Shown piece by piece: positions 53,781-63,532 of a stretch of 64,000 bases of DNA. Source of the stretch: Burkholderia pseudomultivorans (GTDB lineage: Bacteria; Pseudomonadota; Gammaproteobacteria; Burkholderiales; Burkholderiaceae); contig NZ_CP013378.1 in assembly GCF_001718415.1 (NCBI RefSeq), positions 558,001 to 622,000 on the forward strand. The letters run 5' to 3'. Under the pieces are notes generated by a model, which saw nothing but the letters and a program-made list of their open reading frames with translations, ran no database searches and was not told the origin of the DNA. Numbering within the stretch: position 1 is the first letter of the stretch; every line of letters begins with the position of its first letter. The translations under genes were made by a program, and so were the position numbers.

Positions 53781-56105
53781 ATGATTGAAAAATTTCATCC
53801 GCAGACCGGAAACTACGCGACCGCCGTGATGCTCGTCGCGATCGCGACCGTGCTGCAGGCGCTCGCGATCCGCTTCGGCGGCGTGAACCTGTCGCTGATC
53901 CTGTACTACCCGATGCTGGCCGGCGCCGCGTGGGCGACATCGTTCCTGTTCGGCTGCATCGCGACCGCGGTGAGCGGCCTGCTCGTCTGGGCGCTGTTCC
54001 TGTCCGATCCGGCTACCTATACGGAGCCGCTGCCCGAACGGCTGGTCCGGCTCGGCGCCTTCATCCTGATCGGCGCGGTGGTGTGTGCGATCGCGTCGAT
54101 GCTGCGTCACGCGAGAGTGACCAACGAGCGCGCGCGCCGTCGCGAGGCTGCCGCGCGCGCGCAGCTCGAAGCCGTGCTGCATGCGTTGCCGGACGGCGTG
54201 ATCGCGGCCGACACGACCGGGCGCGTCACCTATCTGAACGCGGCGGCGGCCGAGCTGCTCGGCTGCCGGCCCGACGATGCGACCGGGCGCGCTGCGCGCG
54301 ACGTCGTGCAGCTGTGCGACCGGGACGGCCGGCGCGTGCAGACCTCGGCGCTCGAGCGCGCGCTCGGCGGCGTGCGCATGATGTCCGAGCGTCACTGGGT
54401 GCGGCCCGCGGGCGGCGGCGAACCGGTGCCGGTCGCGGAGATCGCGGTGCCGATCGGCGATGCGGACGGCAATATCGACGGCGCGGTGCTGCTGCTGCGC
54501 GATATCGGCGCGCAGCGCGTGCGCGCGGAAGCACTGCAGGCCGAGCGCGCGGTGGTCGAGGCGTCGCCGGACGCGATCGTCGGCATCGACGCCGATGGTC
54601 GCATCGTCAGCTGGAACCCGGCCGCGCAGCGGATGTTCGGGTACGACGAGAACGACGCGCGCGGCCGCCGCTTCGAGACGCTGGTCGCGATGCGCTGGCT
54701 GAAGCGCAATCCGGTCGCGGACACGTTCGACGACATGCGCGAGGCCGTCGGCCCGGTCGACCTGCTGTGCGTGCGGCGCGACGGCCAGCGTTTTCGCGCG
54801 ACCGTGTCGGCGCGCCCGGTGCGCGACGCCGCGCGTGCGCTGGTCGCGCTGTCGCTGACCGTGCGCGAAACCGGCGCGCAGCGGCGGCGCGACATGATCA
54901 CGCAGCGTTCGCTGCGCGGCGCGCGCAATGCGCGCGACCGGGCCGACACGTCGAACCGGCTGAAGGACGAACTGCTGGCGACGGTGTCGCACGAGCTGCG
55001 CACGCCGCTGAACGTGATCTACGGCTGGATCGAGGTGCTGCGCAACTCCCGCGACGCGTCGCTGCAGACGCAGGCGATCGATGCGATCGACCGCAGCGCG
55101 CGATCGCTGACGCGGATGGTCGGCGACATCCTCGACGCGTCGTCGCTCGCGACCGGCAAGCTGCAGCTCGAGTCGATGCCGGTCGACGTCGTGCGGCTCG
55201 GCTCGGATGTCGTCGCGTCGTTCCAGTCGGCCGCCTCGGCGGCCGGCGTCGCGCTCGAGTTCGACGGCGCGACGTCCGCCTGCATCGTGGCGGGCGATGC
55301 CGAGCGGCTGCGGCAGATGCTGTCGAACCTCGTGTCGAATGCGCTGAAGTTTACGCCGGGCGGCGGCGAGGTGACGGTGAAGATCGCGCGCGACGGCGCG
55401 CATGCGACGCTGACCGTATCCGACACGGGGCAGGGCATTGCGCCGGAATTCGCGCCCTACGTGTTCGACATGTTCAGGCGCGCGGACGATTCCCCGGCGT
55501 CGCCGCGGCGCGGGCTCGGCCTCGGGCTCTCGATCGTGCGCCATATCGTGCAGCTGCACGGCGGCACGGTGGTGGTCGAAAGCGCGGGGCGCAATCGCGG
55601 CACGACCTTCGTCGTGACGCTGCCGGCCGGCTGGCAGCCGATGGGCGCGATGGCTTGGGGGCTGGCGCAGGCGGCCGGCGCGAACGAGCGGATGACGCTC
55701 GACACGCAGCGCATCCTCGTCGTCGACGACGACGCCACCACGCGCGCGAGCCTCACGGCCGCGCTGACCACCTTCGGCGCGGCAGTCGCGATCGCGTCGT
55801 CGGGCCGCGAGGCGATCGCGATGGCCGACGACATGCAGCCGACCGTCGTGCTGTCCGACCTCGCGATGCCGGACGGCGACGGCTTCTGGCTGCTCGACGC
55901 GTTTCGCCGGCGCGCGGCGAACGGCAACGGCGACGGCCGGCCGGACGGCTCGCGCGTCCCGCGCATGCTCGCGATCACCGCGCATGCGGGGCTCGCCGAT
56001 GAACGCCGCGTGCGCGAGGCCGGCTTCGACGGCTATCTGCGCAAGCCGGTCGACGTGCGCGAGCTTGCGCGCGAGATCGCCCGCCTGACGCAAGGCGACG
56101 GTTAG
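53781..56105 (+). CDS. Membrane hybrid histidine kinase (DUF4118-like, two PAS, HK, receiver)
   Basis: A 774-residue hybrid sensor kinase. N-terminal hydrophobic segments (TAVMLVAIATVLQALAIRFG; LILYYPMLAGAAWATSFLFG; LVRLGAFILIGAVVCAIASM) resemble the KdpD-like DUF4118 membrane module. Two PAS domains follow (about 135-250 and 255-370; IVGIDADGRIVSWNPAAQRM), then HisKA (H-box ATVSHELRTPLNVIY), HATPase_c (LSNLVSNALKFTPGGG; GLGLGLSIVRHIV) and a receiver (ILVVDDDATT; phospho-Asp in VVLSDLAMPDGDG; Lys in LRKPVD). AGGGG eight bases before the ATG. Possibly works with the response regulator at 50676; it is divergent from the deacetylase/GT2 pair. Confidence 0.92.
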   Translation: MIEKFHPQTGNYATAVMLVAIATVLQALAIRFGGVNLSLILYYPMLAGAAWATSFLFGCIATAVSGLLVWALFLSDPATYTEPLPERLVRLGAFILIGAVVCAIASMLRHARVTNERARRREAAARAQLEAVLHALPDGVIAADTTGRVTYLNAAAAELLGCRPDDATGRAARDVVQLCDRDGRRVQTSALERALGGVRMMSERHWVRPAGGGEPVPVAEIAVPIGDADGNIDGAVLLLRDIGAQRVRAEALQAERAVVEASPDAIVGIDADGRIVSWNPAAQRMFGYDENDARGRRFETLVAMRWLKRNPVADTFDDMREAVGPVDLLCVRRDGQRFRATVSARPVRDAARALVALSLTVRETGAQRRRDMITQRSLRGARNARDRADTSNRLKDELLATVSHELRTPLNVIYGWIEVLRNSRDASLQTQAIDAIDRSARSLTRMVGDILDASSLATGKLQLESMPVDVVRLGSDVVASFQSAASAAGVALEFDGATSACIVAGDAERLRQMLSNLVSNALKFTPGGGEVTVKIARDGAHATLTVSDTGQGIAPEFAPYVFDMFRRADDSPASPRRGLGLGLSIVRHIVQLHGGTVVVESAGRNRGTTFVVTLPAGWQPMGAMAWGLAQAAGANERMTLDTQRILVVDDDATTRASLTAALTTFGAAVAIASSGREAIAMADDMQPTVVLSDLAMPDGDGFWLLDAFRRRAANGNGDGRPDGSRVPRMLAITAHAGLADERRVREAGFDGYLRKPVDVRELAREIARLTQGDG

Positions 56106-56124
56106 GGTCTGTCTGCATATGGAA

Positions 56125-56145
56125 CGCACAGGCGTTGCCTGTGCG
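56125..56145. terminator. Hairpin between the hybrid kinase and UDP-glucuronate decarboxylase genes
   Basis: CGCACAGGC (56125-56133) and GCCTGTGCG (56137-56145) form a perfect 9-bp stem with a GTT loop between two convergent genes. It lacks a T-run on either side; a bidirectional terminator is likely. Confidence 0.5.
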
Positions 56146-56188
56146 AACCGACCCTGACCGTCTCGTCATACGTTACGCCGCAGCGCCG

Positions 56189-57235
56189 TCACGACGTCGG
56201 CGCGGGCCGGTTGCGCGTGCCGATCTGCGCGAGCATGTGCGACGCGATCTGCGTGCTGCGCACCAGGTCGCCCGGCGTATGGTGTATCGCCTGCCGATGG
56301 ATGAAGTGCCGTGCGGTGTGCGCGAGGCCGCTCGCGAACGGCGTCGTCGCCCGCCAGCCGAGCCGCGTGCGCGCGGCGTCGAGATTCGGCCGCCGCTGGC
56401 GCGGGTCGTCGGCCGGCAGCGCGCAGAATTCGATCGGCACCGACGCGCCGACCACGCGCACGACTTCGCGCGCCACGTCGATCATCGCGATCTCGTCGTC
56501 GCTGCCGAGATTGATCGGCTCGCTCGCGTCGCCCGGTTCGTCCATCAGCCGGATCAGTGCGTCGACCAGATCGTCGACATAGCAGAACGAGCGCGTCTGC
56601 CGGCCGTCGCCGTAGACGGTCAGCGGCTCGCCCGCCAGCGCCTGCGTGATGAAGTTCGACACGACGCGCCCGTCGGCCGGATGCATGCGCGGCCCGTAGG
56701 TGTTGAAGATCCGCGCGATCCGCACGTCGACGCCGTACTGGCGGTGATAGTCCATGAACAGCGTTTCCGCGCAGCGCTTGCCTTCGTCGTAGCACGCGCG
56801 GATGCCGACCGGATTCACTCGGCCCCAGTAGTGCTCGTCCTGCGGATGCACGTCGGGGTCGCCGTAGACCTCGCTGGTCGACGCCTGCAGGATCCGCGCC
56901 TTCACGCGCTTGGCGAGGCCGAGCAGGTTGATCGCGCCATGCACGCTGGTCTTGGTCGTCTGCACCGGGTCGCGCTGGTAGTGGATCGGCGACGCGGGGC
57001 ACGCGAGGTTGTAGATCTCGTCGACCTCCACATAAAGCGGAAACGTGACGTCGTGCCGCATCAGCTCGAAGTTCGGCGAGTCGAGCAGGTGCGCGATGTT
57101 GTCCTTCGCGCCCGTATAGAAATTGTCGACGCACAGCACGTCGTGGCCGGCGGTGAGCAGTCGTTCGCACAGATGCGAACCGAGAAAGCCGGCGCCGCCG
57201 GTGACGAGTACCCGTTTGCGATCGTAGCCCTTCAT
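56189..57235 (-). CDS. UDP-glucuronate decarboxylase-like NAD-dependent sugar epimerase (UXS type)
   Basis: Extended SDR, 348 aa. [18 protein letters not shown] binds [34 protein letters not shown] and [10 protein letters not shown] (catalytic Tyr/Lys) are diagnostic for the UXS branch that turns UDP-glucuronate into UDP-xylose, and [17 protein letters not shown] is typical. The last 30 residues extend past the core. UDP-xylose or a related pentose would feed the nearby glycosyltransferases. Start TGATG overlap with the GT4 gene upstream. Other activities of close SDRs (dehydratase, 4-epimerase) are less likely given the motifs. Confidence 0.9.
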   Translation of the reverse strand: MKGYDRKRVLVTGGAGFLGSHLCERLLTAGHDVLCVDNFYTGAKDNIAHLLDSPNFELMRHDVTFPLYVEVDEIYNLACPASPIHYQRDPVQTTKTSVHGAINLLGLAKRVKARILQASTSEVYGDPDVHPQDEHYWGRVNPVGIRACYDEGKRCAETLFMDYHRQYGVDVRIARIFNTYGPRMHPADGRVVSNFITQALAGEPLTVYGDGRQTRSFCYVDDLVDALIRLMDEPGDASEPINLGSDDEIAMIDVAREVVRVVGASVPIEFCALPADDPRQRRPNLDAARTRLGWRATTPFASGLAHTARHFIHRQAIHHTPGDLVRSTQIASHMLAQIGTRNRPAPTS

Positions 57236-58554
57236 CACGCATTCTCCTTGCGGTTCGCGAGCGCGCGCGGCGTGGCCGCGACCGGCGTGCGGCGCGAGGC
57301 GCCGGCCGACGTGCCGGCGCGGCGCCCGAGCGCGACGTCGCGGTAGATGTCGACGAGCCGGTCGGCGACGCCGCGCCACGTATAGCATCGGTGTGCGCGC
57401 AGATAGCCGGCGCGGCCGAGCGCCGCGCAGTGGTCGGGCTGCTCGCGCAGCTGCACGAGCCGGGCGGCCAGCGCGGCCGGATCGCGCGGCGGCACCAGAT
57501 AGCCGGTCCGGCCGTCCTCGACGGTCGTGCGGATCCCGCCGACGTCGCTGCCGATCACCGGCGTCGCGCAGGCCATCGCCTCGACCGGCGTGATGCCGAA
57601 CGGCTCGTACCACGGCGTCGTCACGAACACGTCGGCGGCGCTGTAGTACAGGTGCAGCGCGTCGCGGTCGCGCCGGCCGACGAAGGTCACGCGATCGGCG
57701 ATACCGGTGTCGTGCGCGAGCGCGGCGAGCCGCGCCAGTTCGGGGTCGCGCGCGGGGTCGGGCGTCGCGTGGCTGCCGCCGACGACATAGAGCCGCGTCG
57801 GCCGCTGCGGATCGCGCGGCATCCGCGCGAGCGCGTCGATCACGGTGTCGATGCCCTTGCGCGGCACCAGCCGGCCGAGCTGCAGCACGACGAATGCGTC
57901 GCCCGGCCAGCCGAGCCGCGCGCGCGCCTCGTCGCGCGGCACCGGGCGGAACTCGCGCGCGTCGAATCCGCACGGCACGATCTCGATGTGCGACGCATCG
58001 GCGCGATAGTGCGTGATCAGGTCGGCCGCATCCTGCGGACACTCGGCGATCAACCGGTCCGAGCGCCGCGCGAGCGTGTCCTCGATCGCGAAGCGCGCAT
58101 CGGGAAAACCGTCGGCCGCGCCCTGGTGCAGACGCCGCACGCGGCCGAGCGCATGAAAGGTCGTGACGAGCGGAATGCCGAGCTGTTTCTTCACACGCAA
58201 TGCCGCGTGACCGGACATGAAGAAGTTCGCATGCATCACGTCGACCGGATCGGCTTCGCGCCGCATGCGCGCGACCATGTACTGCGCGAACGCGTCCATG
58301 TAGGGCAGCAGCCGCTCCTTCGGCACGTCGACGGGCGGGCCGGCTGGCACGTGGATCACGCGCATGTGCGTGCCGATCTCGACGACTTCCGGCAGGTGCG
58401 CATTGTCGCAGCGCGTATAGACGTCGACGTCGAGGCCGCGTTCGGCCAGCTGCTTCGCGACGTTCGCGACGTAGATGTTCTGGCCGCCTGCATCGACGCC
58501 GCCGATCACCCCCAGCGGCGACGCATGTTCACTGATCAACGCGATTCTTTGCAT
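57235..58554 (-). CDS. Glycosyltransferase family 4 (GT-B, retaining)
   Basis: A 439-residue GT4 enzyme of the sucrose-phosphate-synthase/MshA-like branch. [20 protein letters not shown] is the N-terminal donor/acceptor loop; [35 protein letters not shown] and [20 protein letters not shown] (E-x7-E) are the C-terminal donor site. An extended basic Ala-rich tail ([17 protein letters not shown]) is unusual. It shares a stop/start TGATG with the decarboxylase gene, so UDP-xylose supply and transfer may be linked. Confidence 0.92.
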   Translation of the reverse strand: MQRIALISEHASPLGVIGGVDAGGQNIYVANVAKQLAERGLDVDVYTRCDNAHLPEVVEIGTHMRVIHVPAGPPVDVPKERLLPYMDAFAQYMVARMRREADPVDVMHANFFMSGHAALRVKKQLGIPLVTTFHALGRVRRLHQGAADGFPDARFAIEDTLARRSDRLIAECPQDAADLITHYRADASHIEIVPCGFDAREFRPVPRDEARARLGWPGDAFVVLQLGRLVPRKGIDTVIDALARMPRDPQRPTRLYVVGGSHATPDPARDPELARLAALAHDTGIADRVTFVGRRDRDALHLYYSAADVFVTTPWYEPFGITPVEAMACATPVIGSDVGGIRTTVEDGRTGYLVPPRDPAALAARLVQLREQPDHCAALGRAGYLRAHRCYTWRGVADRLVDIYRDVALGRRAGTSAGASRRTPVAATPRALANRKENA

Positions 58555-58796
58555 GGTATTGCTCCCGATTTCGGGGCCGCGGCGATGCGTCCCGTTGCAG
58601 GCGGTTCGGCAATCGTCATGCCCGCTGTCGCGCGGGGGAAACGGTCCTCCGGCATGCCGAAAAAATTACAACGCATTGGATGAAAGGGCGTCCGATCGCT
58701 CGCCCGCGCGGGCCGGCGGCGCGCCGGCCGCGGCACGCGGCTTGCGACATCCCGCCGTACCTGCCGGCATGGCCGGCCTGACAAAAGGAGGTCACG

Positions 58797-59204
58797 ATGA
58801 AGCTCAACTCGTTGCACGCCCGTTCCCTGCGACTTCACCGCCGCCGCGCGAGCCGCGCCGGCATGGCGCTCGCGTTCGCCGCCGCGGCCGCCTGCGCGGT
58901 CACGGCGCCGAACGTGTTCGCCGCCGGCGACGACGGTTCGGCATCTTCGTCGTCGTCTTCTTCGTCTTCTTCGTCGACCGGCACGAAGATCCGCGACGCG
59001 ACCGTCACCACCAAGGTGAAGGCCGCGCTGATCGGCACCAGCGGCCTGTCGGCCGGCGACGTGCACGTGAAGACGCGCCGCGGCAACGTGACGCTGACGG
59101 GCAGCGTGCCCGACGAGCAGCAGCGCACGATGGCCGTGAACGCGGTGAAGCAGGTCGACGGCGTGCAGGACGTGCGCGACCAGTTGACGATCCGGCCGAA
59201 GTGA
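58797..59204 (+). CDS. Periplasmic BON-domain protein with poly-serine linker
   Basis: A 135-residue envelope protein. Basic N terminus, hydrophobic AGMALAFAAAAACAVTA and a likely cleavage at NVFAA, then an uninterrupted run of serines (about residues 48-60) encoded by TCG/TCT/TCC repeats, then one BON domain (DATVTTKVKAALIGTSGLSA; VHVKTRRGNVTLTGSVPD; VDGVQDVRDQLTI). BON proteins (OsmY-like) protect the envelope under stress. Strong AAAGGAGG site. First of a plus-strand run of stress-type genes. Confidence 0.88.
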   Translation: MKLNSLHARSLRLHRRRASRAGMALAFAAAAACAVTAPNVFAAGDDGSASSSSSSSSSSSTGTKIRDATVTTKVKAALIGTSGLSAGDVHVKTRRGNVTLTGSVPDEQQRTMAVNAVKQVDGVQDVRDQLTIRPK

Positions 59205-59234
59205 TGGCGAAGCCGTAAACGAAGGAGTCCAGTG

Positions 59235-60263
59235 ATGAACTGCATGCTCAAACCGGTCGGCGAGCAGACGATCGTGATCACCGGCGCGACCAGCGGCATC
59301 GGCCTCGTCACGGCGCGCAAGGCCGCGCGGCGCGGCGCGAAGCTGGTGCTGTTCGCACGCAACGAGGAGGCGCTGAACACGCTGTGCGAGGAAATCCGCC
59401 AGCACGGCGGGCTGGCGGTGCCGGTCGCGGGCGACGTCGCGAACCTCGAGGACCTGCAGCGCGCGGCCGCGACGGCGGCCGACACCTACGGCGGCTTCGA
59501 CACGTGGGTCAACAACGCCGGCGTGTCGATCTTCGGCGCGGCGTCCACCGTGCCGCTCGAGGATCAGCGCCGGCTGTTCGACACCAACTACTGGGGCGTC
59601 GTGCACGGCTCGCTGGTCGCGGCCGACCATTTCCGGCGCAAGAGCGATTTCCACGGCGGCGCGATCATCAACATGGGCAGCGAGGCGTCCGACGCGCCGG
59701 TGCCGCTGCAGACCGCGTACGTCGCGTCGAAGCACGCGGTGAAGGGCTTTACCGATTCGCTGCGGCTCGAGATGGAAGCCGATCACCTGCCGGTGTCGGT
59801 CACGCTGATCAAGCCGGCCGCGATCGACACGATGTTCGTGATGCACGCGAAGAACTACATGAACGTCGAGGCGAAGCTGCCGCCGCCGATCTACGACCCG
59901 GAACTGGTCGCCGACGCGATCCTGTTCGCCGCCGCGCATCCGCGCCGCACGCTGTTCGTCGGCGGCGCCGCGAAGTTCACGTCGGCCAGCGCGTACCACA
60001 TGCCGCGGCTGTTCGATCGCGTCGCGGCCACGCTGTTCTCGCGCGGCCAGCGCACCGTGCGGCCGGCGCGCCCGCGCGACGACAACGCGCTCTACGAGTC
60101 GCGCCATGCACTGCACGAGCGCGAAGGCATGGAAGGGCCGGTGCTGCGCGGCTGCGCGTACAACGCGGTGGTGCAGCGGCCGAAGGTCGCGAGCGCGGTC
60201 GCGCTGACCGCGGCCGCGCTCGTGGTGGCCGCGCTCGCGCGATCGCGGCGCGCCGCCACGTGA
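59235..60263 (+). CDS. Short-chain dehydrogenase with C-terminal membrane segment
   Basis: SDR of 342 aa. VITGATSGIG cofactor motif, NNAGVS, catalytic Tyr/Lys in YVASKHAVKG, and a C-terminal extension of about 90 residues ending in ASAVALTAAALVVAALARS, a likely membrane helix. NNAGVSIFG and EASDAPVPLQTAYVASK match the DltE/YqjQ-like subgroup. Starts after AAGGAG; the adjacent GTG at 59232 is the alternative. Substrate unknown. Confidence 0.88.
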   Translation: MNCMLKPVGEQTIVITGATSGIGLVTARKAARRGAKLVLFARNEEALNTLCEEIRQHGGLAVPVAGDVANLEDLQRAAATAADTYGGFDTWVNNAGVSIFGAASTVPLEDQRRLFDTNYWGVVHGSLVAADHFRRKSDFHGGAIINMGSEASDAPVPLQTAYVASKHAVKGFTDSLRLEMEADHLPVSVTLIKPAAIDTMFVMHAKNYMNVEAKLPPPIYDPELVADAILFAAAHPRRTLFVGGAAKFTSASAYHMPRLFDRVAATLFSRGQRTVRPARPRDDNALYESRHALHEREGMEGPVLRGCAYNAVVQRPKVASAVALTAAALVVAALARSRRAAT

Positions 60264-60293
60264 TTCCGTTCAATCTTCGAAGGAGAGACTGCG

Positions 60294-60593
60294 ATGACAT
60301 CCCGACAACATACGGGCCACGAACTCAGCCACGCGCGTGCGCACGAGGGCGAGCGCGCACAGCAGGACCACGACAAGGGCGGCCACCAGAGCGGCCACGG
60401 CAAGGCGCCGAGCCCGGTCGACGTGCAGAAGGCGCTGAAGGGCATGGACTATCCGGCCAGCAAGGCGGACGTGGTCGAGTGCGCGGAGCGCTCGCATGCG
60501 GACCCGGCCGTGATCGACATGCTCAAGCGGATTCCCGAGCGCGAGTACGGCACGCCCGCGTCCGTGTCGAAGGAGCTTGGCCGGCTGATGTGA
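60294..60593 (+). CDS. DUF2795 protein (99 aa)
   Basis: Small protein: a His/Gln/Lys-rich hydrophilic start (HTGHELSHARAHEGERAQQD) and a C-terminal DUF2795 domain (VDVQKALKGMDYPASKADVV, AVIDMLKRIPEREYGTPASV). The domain is of unknown function and occurs in stress-gene groups. AAGGAGAG site. The gene is 30 bases after the SDR, same strand. Confidence 0.88.
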   Translation: MTSRQHTGHELSHARAHEGERAQQDHDKGGHQSGHGKAPSPVDVQKALKGMDYPASKADVVECAERSHADPAVIDMLKRIPEREYGTPASVSKELGRLM

Positions 60594-60603
60594 GCGCCGG
60601 CCC

Positions 60604-60627
60604 GCCGCGCGCCGGTCGGCGCGCGGC
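60604..60627 (+). other. Strong intergenic hairpin
   Basis: GCCGCGCGCC (60604-60613) and GGCGCGCGGC (60618-60627) form a perfect 10-bp stem with a GGTC loop, just after the DUF2795 stop and before the ribosome-binding site of the next gene. No T-run; may limit read-through or stabilise the message. Confidence 0.5.
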
Positions 60628-60651
60628 GCACCCGTCACGGAGGAGTACAGC

Positions 60652-61218
60652 ATGACGATGATCGTCGCAGGCCGCTTCACGACCTTTGATGAAGCGGAAG
60701 GCGGGGCGCGCCGCCTGTACGAACGCGCATTCGGGCCGGACGACGTGTCGATCTTCTTTCTGAACCCCGGCGGCCAGCATGCGCGCTTCCCGATCGGCGG
60801 CGACGTATACGCCGATTCGGCCGCGAAGCCGGGCGGCCGCGGCGCAGCCGTCGGCGCGATGCGCGGGCTGCTGATCGGCGCGGTCGCGGGCCTGATCGTC
60901 TATGCGATCGGCTGGCGCTACTGGTTCGTGCCGGCGGCGGGTGCGCTGGTGGGCGCCTACCTCGGCGCGTTCGGCGGCGCGCTCGGCCGGATGCGCGGGC
61001 AGCAGGCGGAAGGCAAGGGCACGCTCGCGCAGAGCGAGTCGGGCGTGATCCTCGCTGCGCGCGTGACGCCGACCACGGCGAACACGGCGGAAGACGTGCT
61101 GCGCGCGACCGGCGCGACGTCGATCGAGCGCGTCGAAGGCGACTGGCACGACGGCGAGTGGCGCGACTTCGATCCGGTTCGGCGTCCCGACCAGGTCGGC
61201 CCGGGCGGCGTGCGCTGA
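60652..61218 (+). CDS. Glycine-rich membrane protein (188 aa)
   Basis: Not recognised with certainty; similar in design to general-stress membrane proteins. A soluble N-terminal half (FTTFDEAEGGARRLYERAFG; DDVSIFFLNPGGQHA) is followed by two Gly/Ala-rich helices (GLLIGAVAGLIVYAIGWRYW; AAGALVGAYLGAFGGALG) and a soluble C terminus with GVILAARVTP. The half-helical, Gly-zipper plan resembles the DUF1269 proteins in this window, though sequence similarity is not clear. CGGAGGAG site. Confidence 0.75.
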   Translation: MTMIVAGRFTTFDEAEGGARRLYERAFGPDDVSIFFLNPGGQHARFPIGGDVYADSAAKPGGRGAAVGAMRGLLIGAVAGLIVYAIGWRYWFVPAAGALVGAYLGAFGGALGRMRGQQAEGKGTLAQSESGVILAARVTPTTANTAEDVLRATGATSIERVEGDWHDGEWRDFDPVRRPDQVGPGGVR

Positions 61219-61347
61219 ACCGCGCGTTTTCTGCATGCGTTTGCAACGCCGCGCGGGCGAAACCGCGCCGCGGCCCGCGGCGGCGGCGTCGCCGGCACGG
61301 CACGATGCTTGCGCCGGATCCGCCATACCCGTTCAAGGAGGAACCCC

Positions 61348-62205
61348 ATGAGCACCGCACAGACTCCGCCGCCGCAGAAGCAGGGGCGCCAGCCCGGCGT
61401 CGAGCGCGAGATGCATCCGAAGCCGCGCGACGAGGCGGCCGACTACGTCGGCAGCGGCAAGCTGGCCGGCAAGGTCGCGCTCGTGACGGGCGGCGACAGC
61501 GGCATCGGTCGCGCGGTCGCGGTCGGTTTCGCGAAGGAGGGCGCGGATGTCGCAATCGTCTACCTGAACGAATCCGACGACGCCGCGCATACCCGGCGCC
61601 TGATCGAGCAGGCCGGCCGGCGCTGCGAGGCGATCGCATGCGACGTCGGCGACCGCCGGCAGGCGCAGGAAGCCGTCGCGCGCACGGTCGAACGGCTCGG
61701 GCGGCTCGACGTGCTCGTCAACAACGCGGGCGAACAGCATCCGCAGCAGGGCATCGAGGACGTGACCGAGGAGCAGCTCACGCGCACCTTCCGCACCAAC
61801 CTGTACGGGATGTTCTTCTGCACGCAGGCCGCGCTGCCGCATCTGAAGGCCGGCGCGCGCATCGTCAACACGGCGTCGGTGACCGCGTATCACGGCAACC
61901 CGAAGCTGCCCGACTACTCGGCGACCAAGGGCGCGATCGTGTCGTTCACGCGTTCGCTGTCGATCGAGCTGGCCGAGCGCGACATCCGCGTGAACGCGGT
62001 CGCGCCGGGGCCGATCTGGACGCCGCTGATTCCGTCGACGTTTACGGCCGAACAGGTCGCGCAGTTCGGCTCGAACGTGCCGTTGAAGCGGCCCGGGCAG
62101 CCGGACGAGCTGATCGGCTGCTACGTGCTGCTCGCATCGGAAGGCGCCAGCTACATGACGGGGCAGACACTGCACCCGAACGGCGGTTCGATCGTCGGCG
62201 GCTGA
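61348..62205 (+). CDS. Short-chain dehydrogenase (YghA/GlcDH-like)
   Basis: SDR of 285 aa with a hydrophilic N-terminal extension (REMHPKPRDEAADYVGSGKL). TGGDSGIG cofactor motif, NNAGEQHPQ, VNTASVTAYHG, catalytic YSATKGA, PGPIWTPLIP and SYMTGQTLHPNGG at the end match the YghA-type NADP-dependent aldehyde/glucose dehydrogenase group, common in stress regulons. CAAGGAGG site. Substrate not known. Confidence 0.9.
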   Translation: MSTAQTPPPQKQGRQPGVEREMHPKPRDEAADYVGSGKLAGKVALVTGGDSGIGRAVAVGFAKEGADVAIVYLNESDDAAHTRRLIEQAGRRCEAIACDVGDRRQAQEAVARTVERLGRLDVLVNNAGEQHPQQGIEDVTEEQLTRTFRTNLYGMFFCTQAALPHLKAGARIVNTASVTAYHGNPKLPDYSATKGAIVSFTRSLSIELAERDIRVNAVAPGPIWTPLIPSTFTAEQVAQFGSNVPLKRPGQPDELIGCYVLLASEGASYMTGQTLHPNGGSIVGG

Positions 62206-62241
62206 GGCCGTCGGATGTCCACGAACACAAGGAGGATCCGG

Positions 62242-62841
62242 ATGAAATCCCACTACTGGACGATCGCGGCGCTGGCCGCGGGCATGCTCGGCGCGTCGGC
62301 GCACGCGCAGATGCCGAGCGAGCCGCCCGCGTCGAATTCGCATGTGCCGGGCGGCGTCATCAATCCGTCGAGCGGCGCGGGCGATGCGGGCATGGCGAAG
62401 GCGCCGCAGGGCCCCGACGCCGAGTTCGTCGATCAGGCCACGCTCGCCGGCAAGAGCGAGGTGCAGGCGAGCCAGCTGGCGCTGAAGCAGGCCAAGTCGC
62501 CGGACGTGCGCGCATTCGCGCAGCGCATGATCGCCGATCACGGCAAGGCGAACGCGCAGCTGCGCCAGATCGCGTCGAGCAAGGGCATCACGCCGCAGAC
62601 CGTGCAGGTATCGGATCCGGACGTCGAGGCGCTGCGCGGCAAGAACGGTCACGACTTCGACGTCGCGTACGTCGCGGCGGTCGGCCCGGAAGCGCATCGC
62701 AAGGCGGTCGCGCTGTTCGACGGCGAAGCGCGCAACGGCAAGGACGCCGAGCTGCGCGCGTTCGCACGCTCGACGCTGCCGACGCTGAAGCATCACCTGA
62801 GCATGGCGCAGGCGCTCGAACGCAAGGTGGGCGCGCAGTAA
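62242..62841 (+). CDS. DUF4142 periplasmic protein
   Basis: A 199-residue protein with a signal peptide (MKSHYWTIAALAAGMLGASA, cleavage near AHA-Q) and a DUF4142 domain (FVDQATLAGKSEVQASQLAL; VRAFAQRMIADHGKANAQL; LPTLKHHLSMAQAL), a ferritin-like helical bundle of unknown role. Some relatives are cited in outer-membrane or stress contexts. AAGGAGGA site. Followed by an intrinsic terminator. Confidence 0.9.
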   Translation: MKSHYWTIAALAAGMLGASAHAQMPSEPPASNSHVPGGVINPSSGAGDAGMAKAPQGPDAEFVDQATLAGKSEVQASQLALKQAKSPDVRAFAQRMIADHGKANAQLRQIASSKGITPQTVQVSDPDVEALRGKNGHDFDVAYVAAVGPEAHRKAVALFDGEARNGKDAELRAFARSTLPTLKHHLSMAQALERKVGAQ

Positions 62842-62862
62842 CGCGCGCCCGCTTCAACCCAC

Positions 62863-62887
62863 GGGCCGCGCGTGCGGCCCGATTTTT
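62863..62887 (+). terminator. Intrinsic terminator after the DUF4142 gene
   Basis: GGGCCGC (62863-62869) and GCGGCCC (62874-62880) form a 7-bp GC-rich stem with a GCGT loop, followed by GATTTTT. The T-run ends only a few bases before the next gene's GGAGG site, so it separates the two transcripts or attenuates the ferritin-like gene. Confidence 0.65.
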
Positions 62888-62898
62888 CGGAGGCAGTC

Positions 62899-63507
62899 AT
62901 GGCCCAACGGCAATCGAAGCACGAAGGCATTCTCGAACTGCTCTGCCAGGCATACGAGACCGAGCTTGGCGGCGAACAGGTGTACGCGGCCGCGCTGCAG
63001 TGTGCGACCGACGAGGACCTGCACAAGGAATGGGAGAAGTACCACCGCGAAACCAAGCACCACCAGGAGGTGCTGCGCAAGGTGTTCGAGGCGCTCGGCC
63101 TCGATCCCGATGCGAAGTCGCCGGGACGCAGCGCGGTGGCCGCGACCGGCAAGTCGCTGGTGCAGGTGATCGAGCACGCGAAGAAGCAGGCCGATCCGGC
63201 GGTCGCGCAGATCGTCGCGGCCGAGTGCGTGGTGCTCGCCGAGACCAAGGACCACCTGAACTGGGAACTGATCGGCTATGCGGCCAACCAGTTGTCGGGC
63301 GATGCCGCGAAGGTGCTGAAGGACGCGCACGACGAGGTCGAGCCCGACGAGGACCACCACCTCTATCACACGCGCGGCTGGGCGCGCGAGATGTGGATCG
63401 AGTCGATGGGGTTCAAGGCCGTGCTGCCGCCGCCGGAAGAGGTGAAGAAGGTCGAGTCGGCCGCCGACGCGGCGCGCGCCGAGCGTTCGCGCGGCAAGAT
63501 GATGTGA
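62899..63507 (+). CDS. Ferritin-like domain protein (202 aa)
   Basis: Helical protein with ferritin-like Glu/His patterning: AYETELGGEQVYAAALQ, EWEKYHRETKHHQEVLRKVF, and AECVVLAETKDHLNWELIGY, followed by DEDHHLYHTRGWAREMW. The ExxH-like pairs could hold a di-metal centre, though the exact ligands are not certain. No signal peptide. CGGAGG site. It precedes the alcohol dehydrogenase by 25 bases. A role in metal or oxidative-stress handling is inferred. Confidence 0.75.
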   Translation: MAQRQSKHEGILELLCQAYETELGGEQVYAAALQCATDEDLHKEWEKYHRETKHHQEVLRKVFEALGLDPDAKSPGRSAVAATGKSLVQVIEHAKKQADPAVAQIVAAECVVLAETKDHLNWELIGYAANQLSGDAAKVLKDAHDEVEPDEDHHLYHTRGWAREMWIESMGFKAVLPPPEEVKKVESAADAARAERSRGKMM

Positions 63508-63532
63508 CGATTCGCGGCCGCGGAGAACGCCG

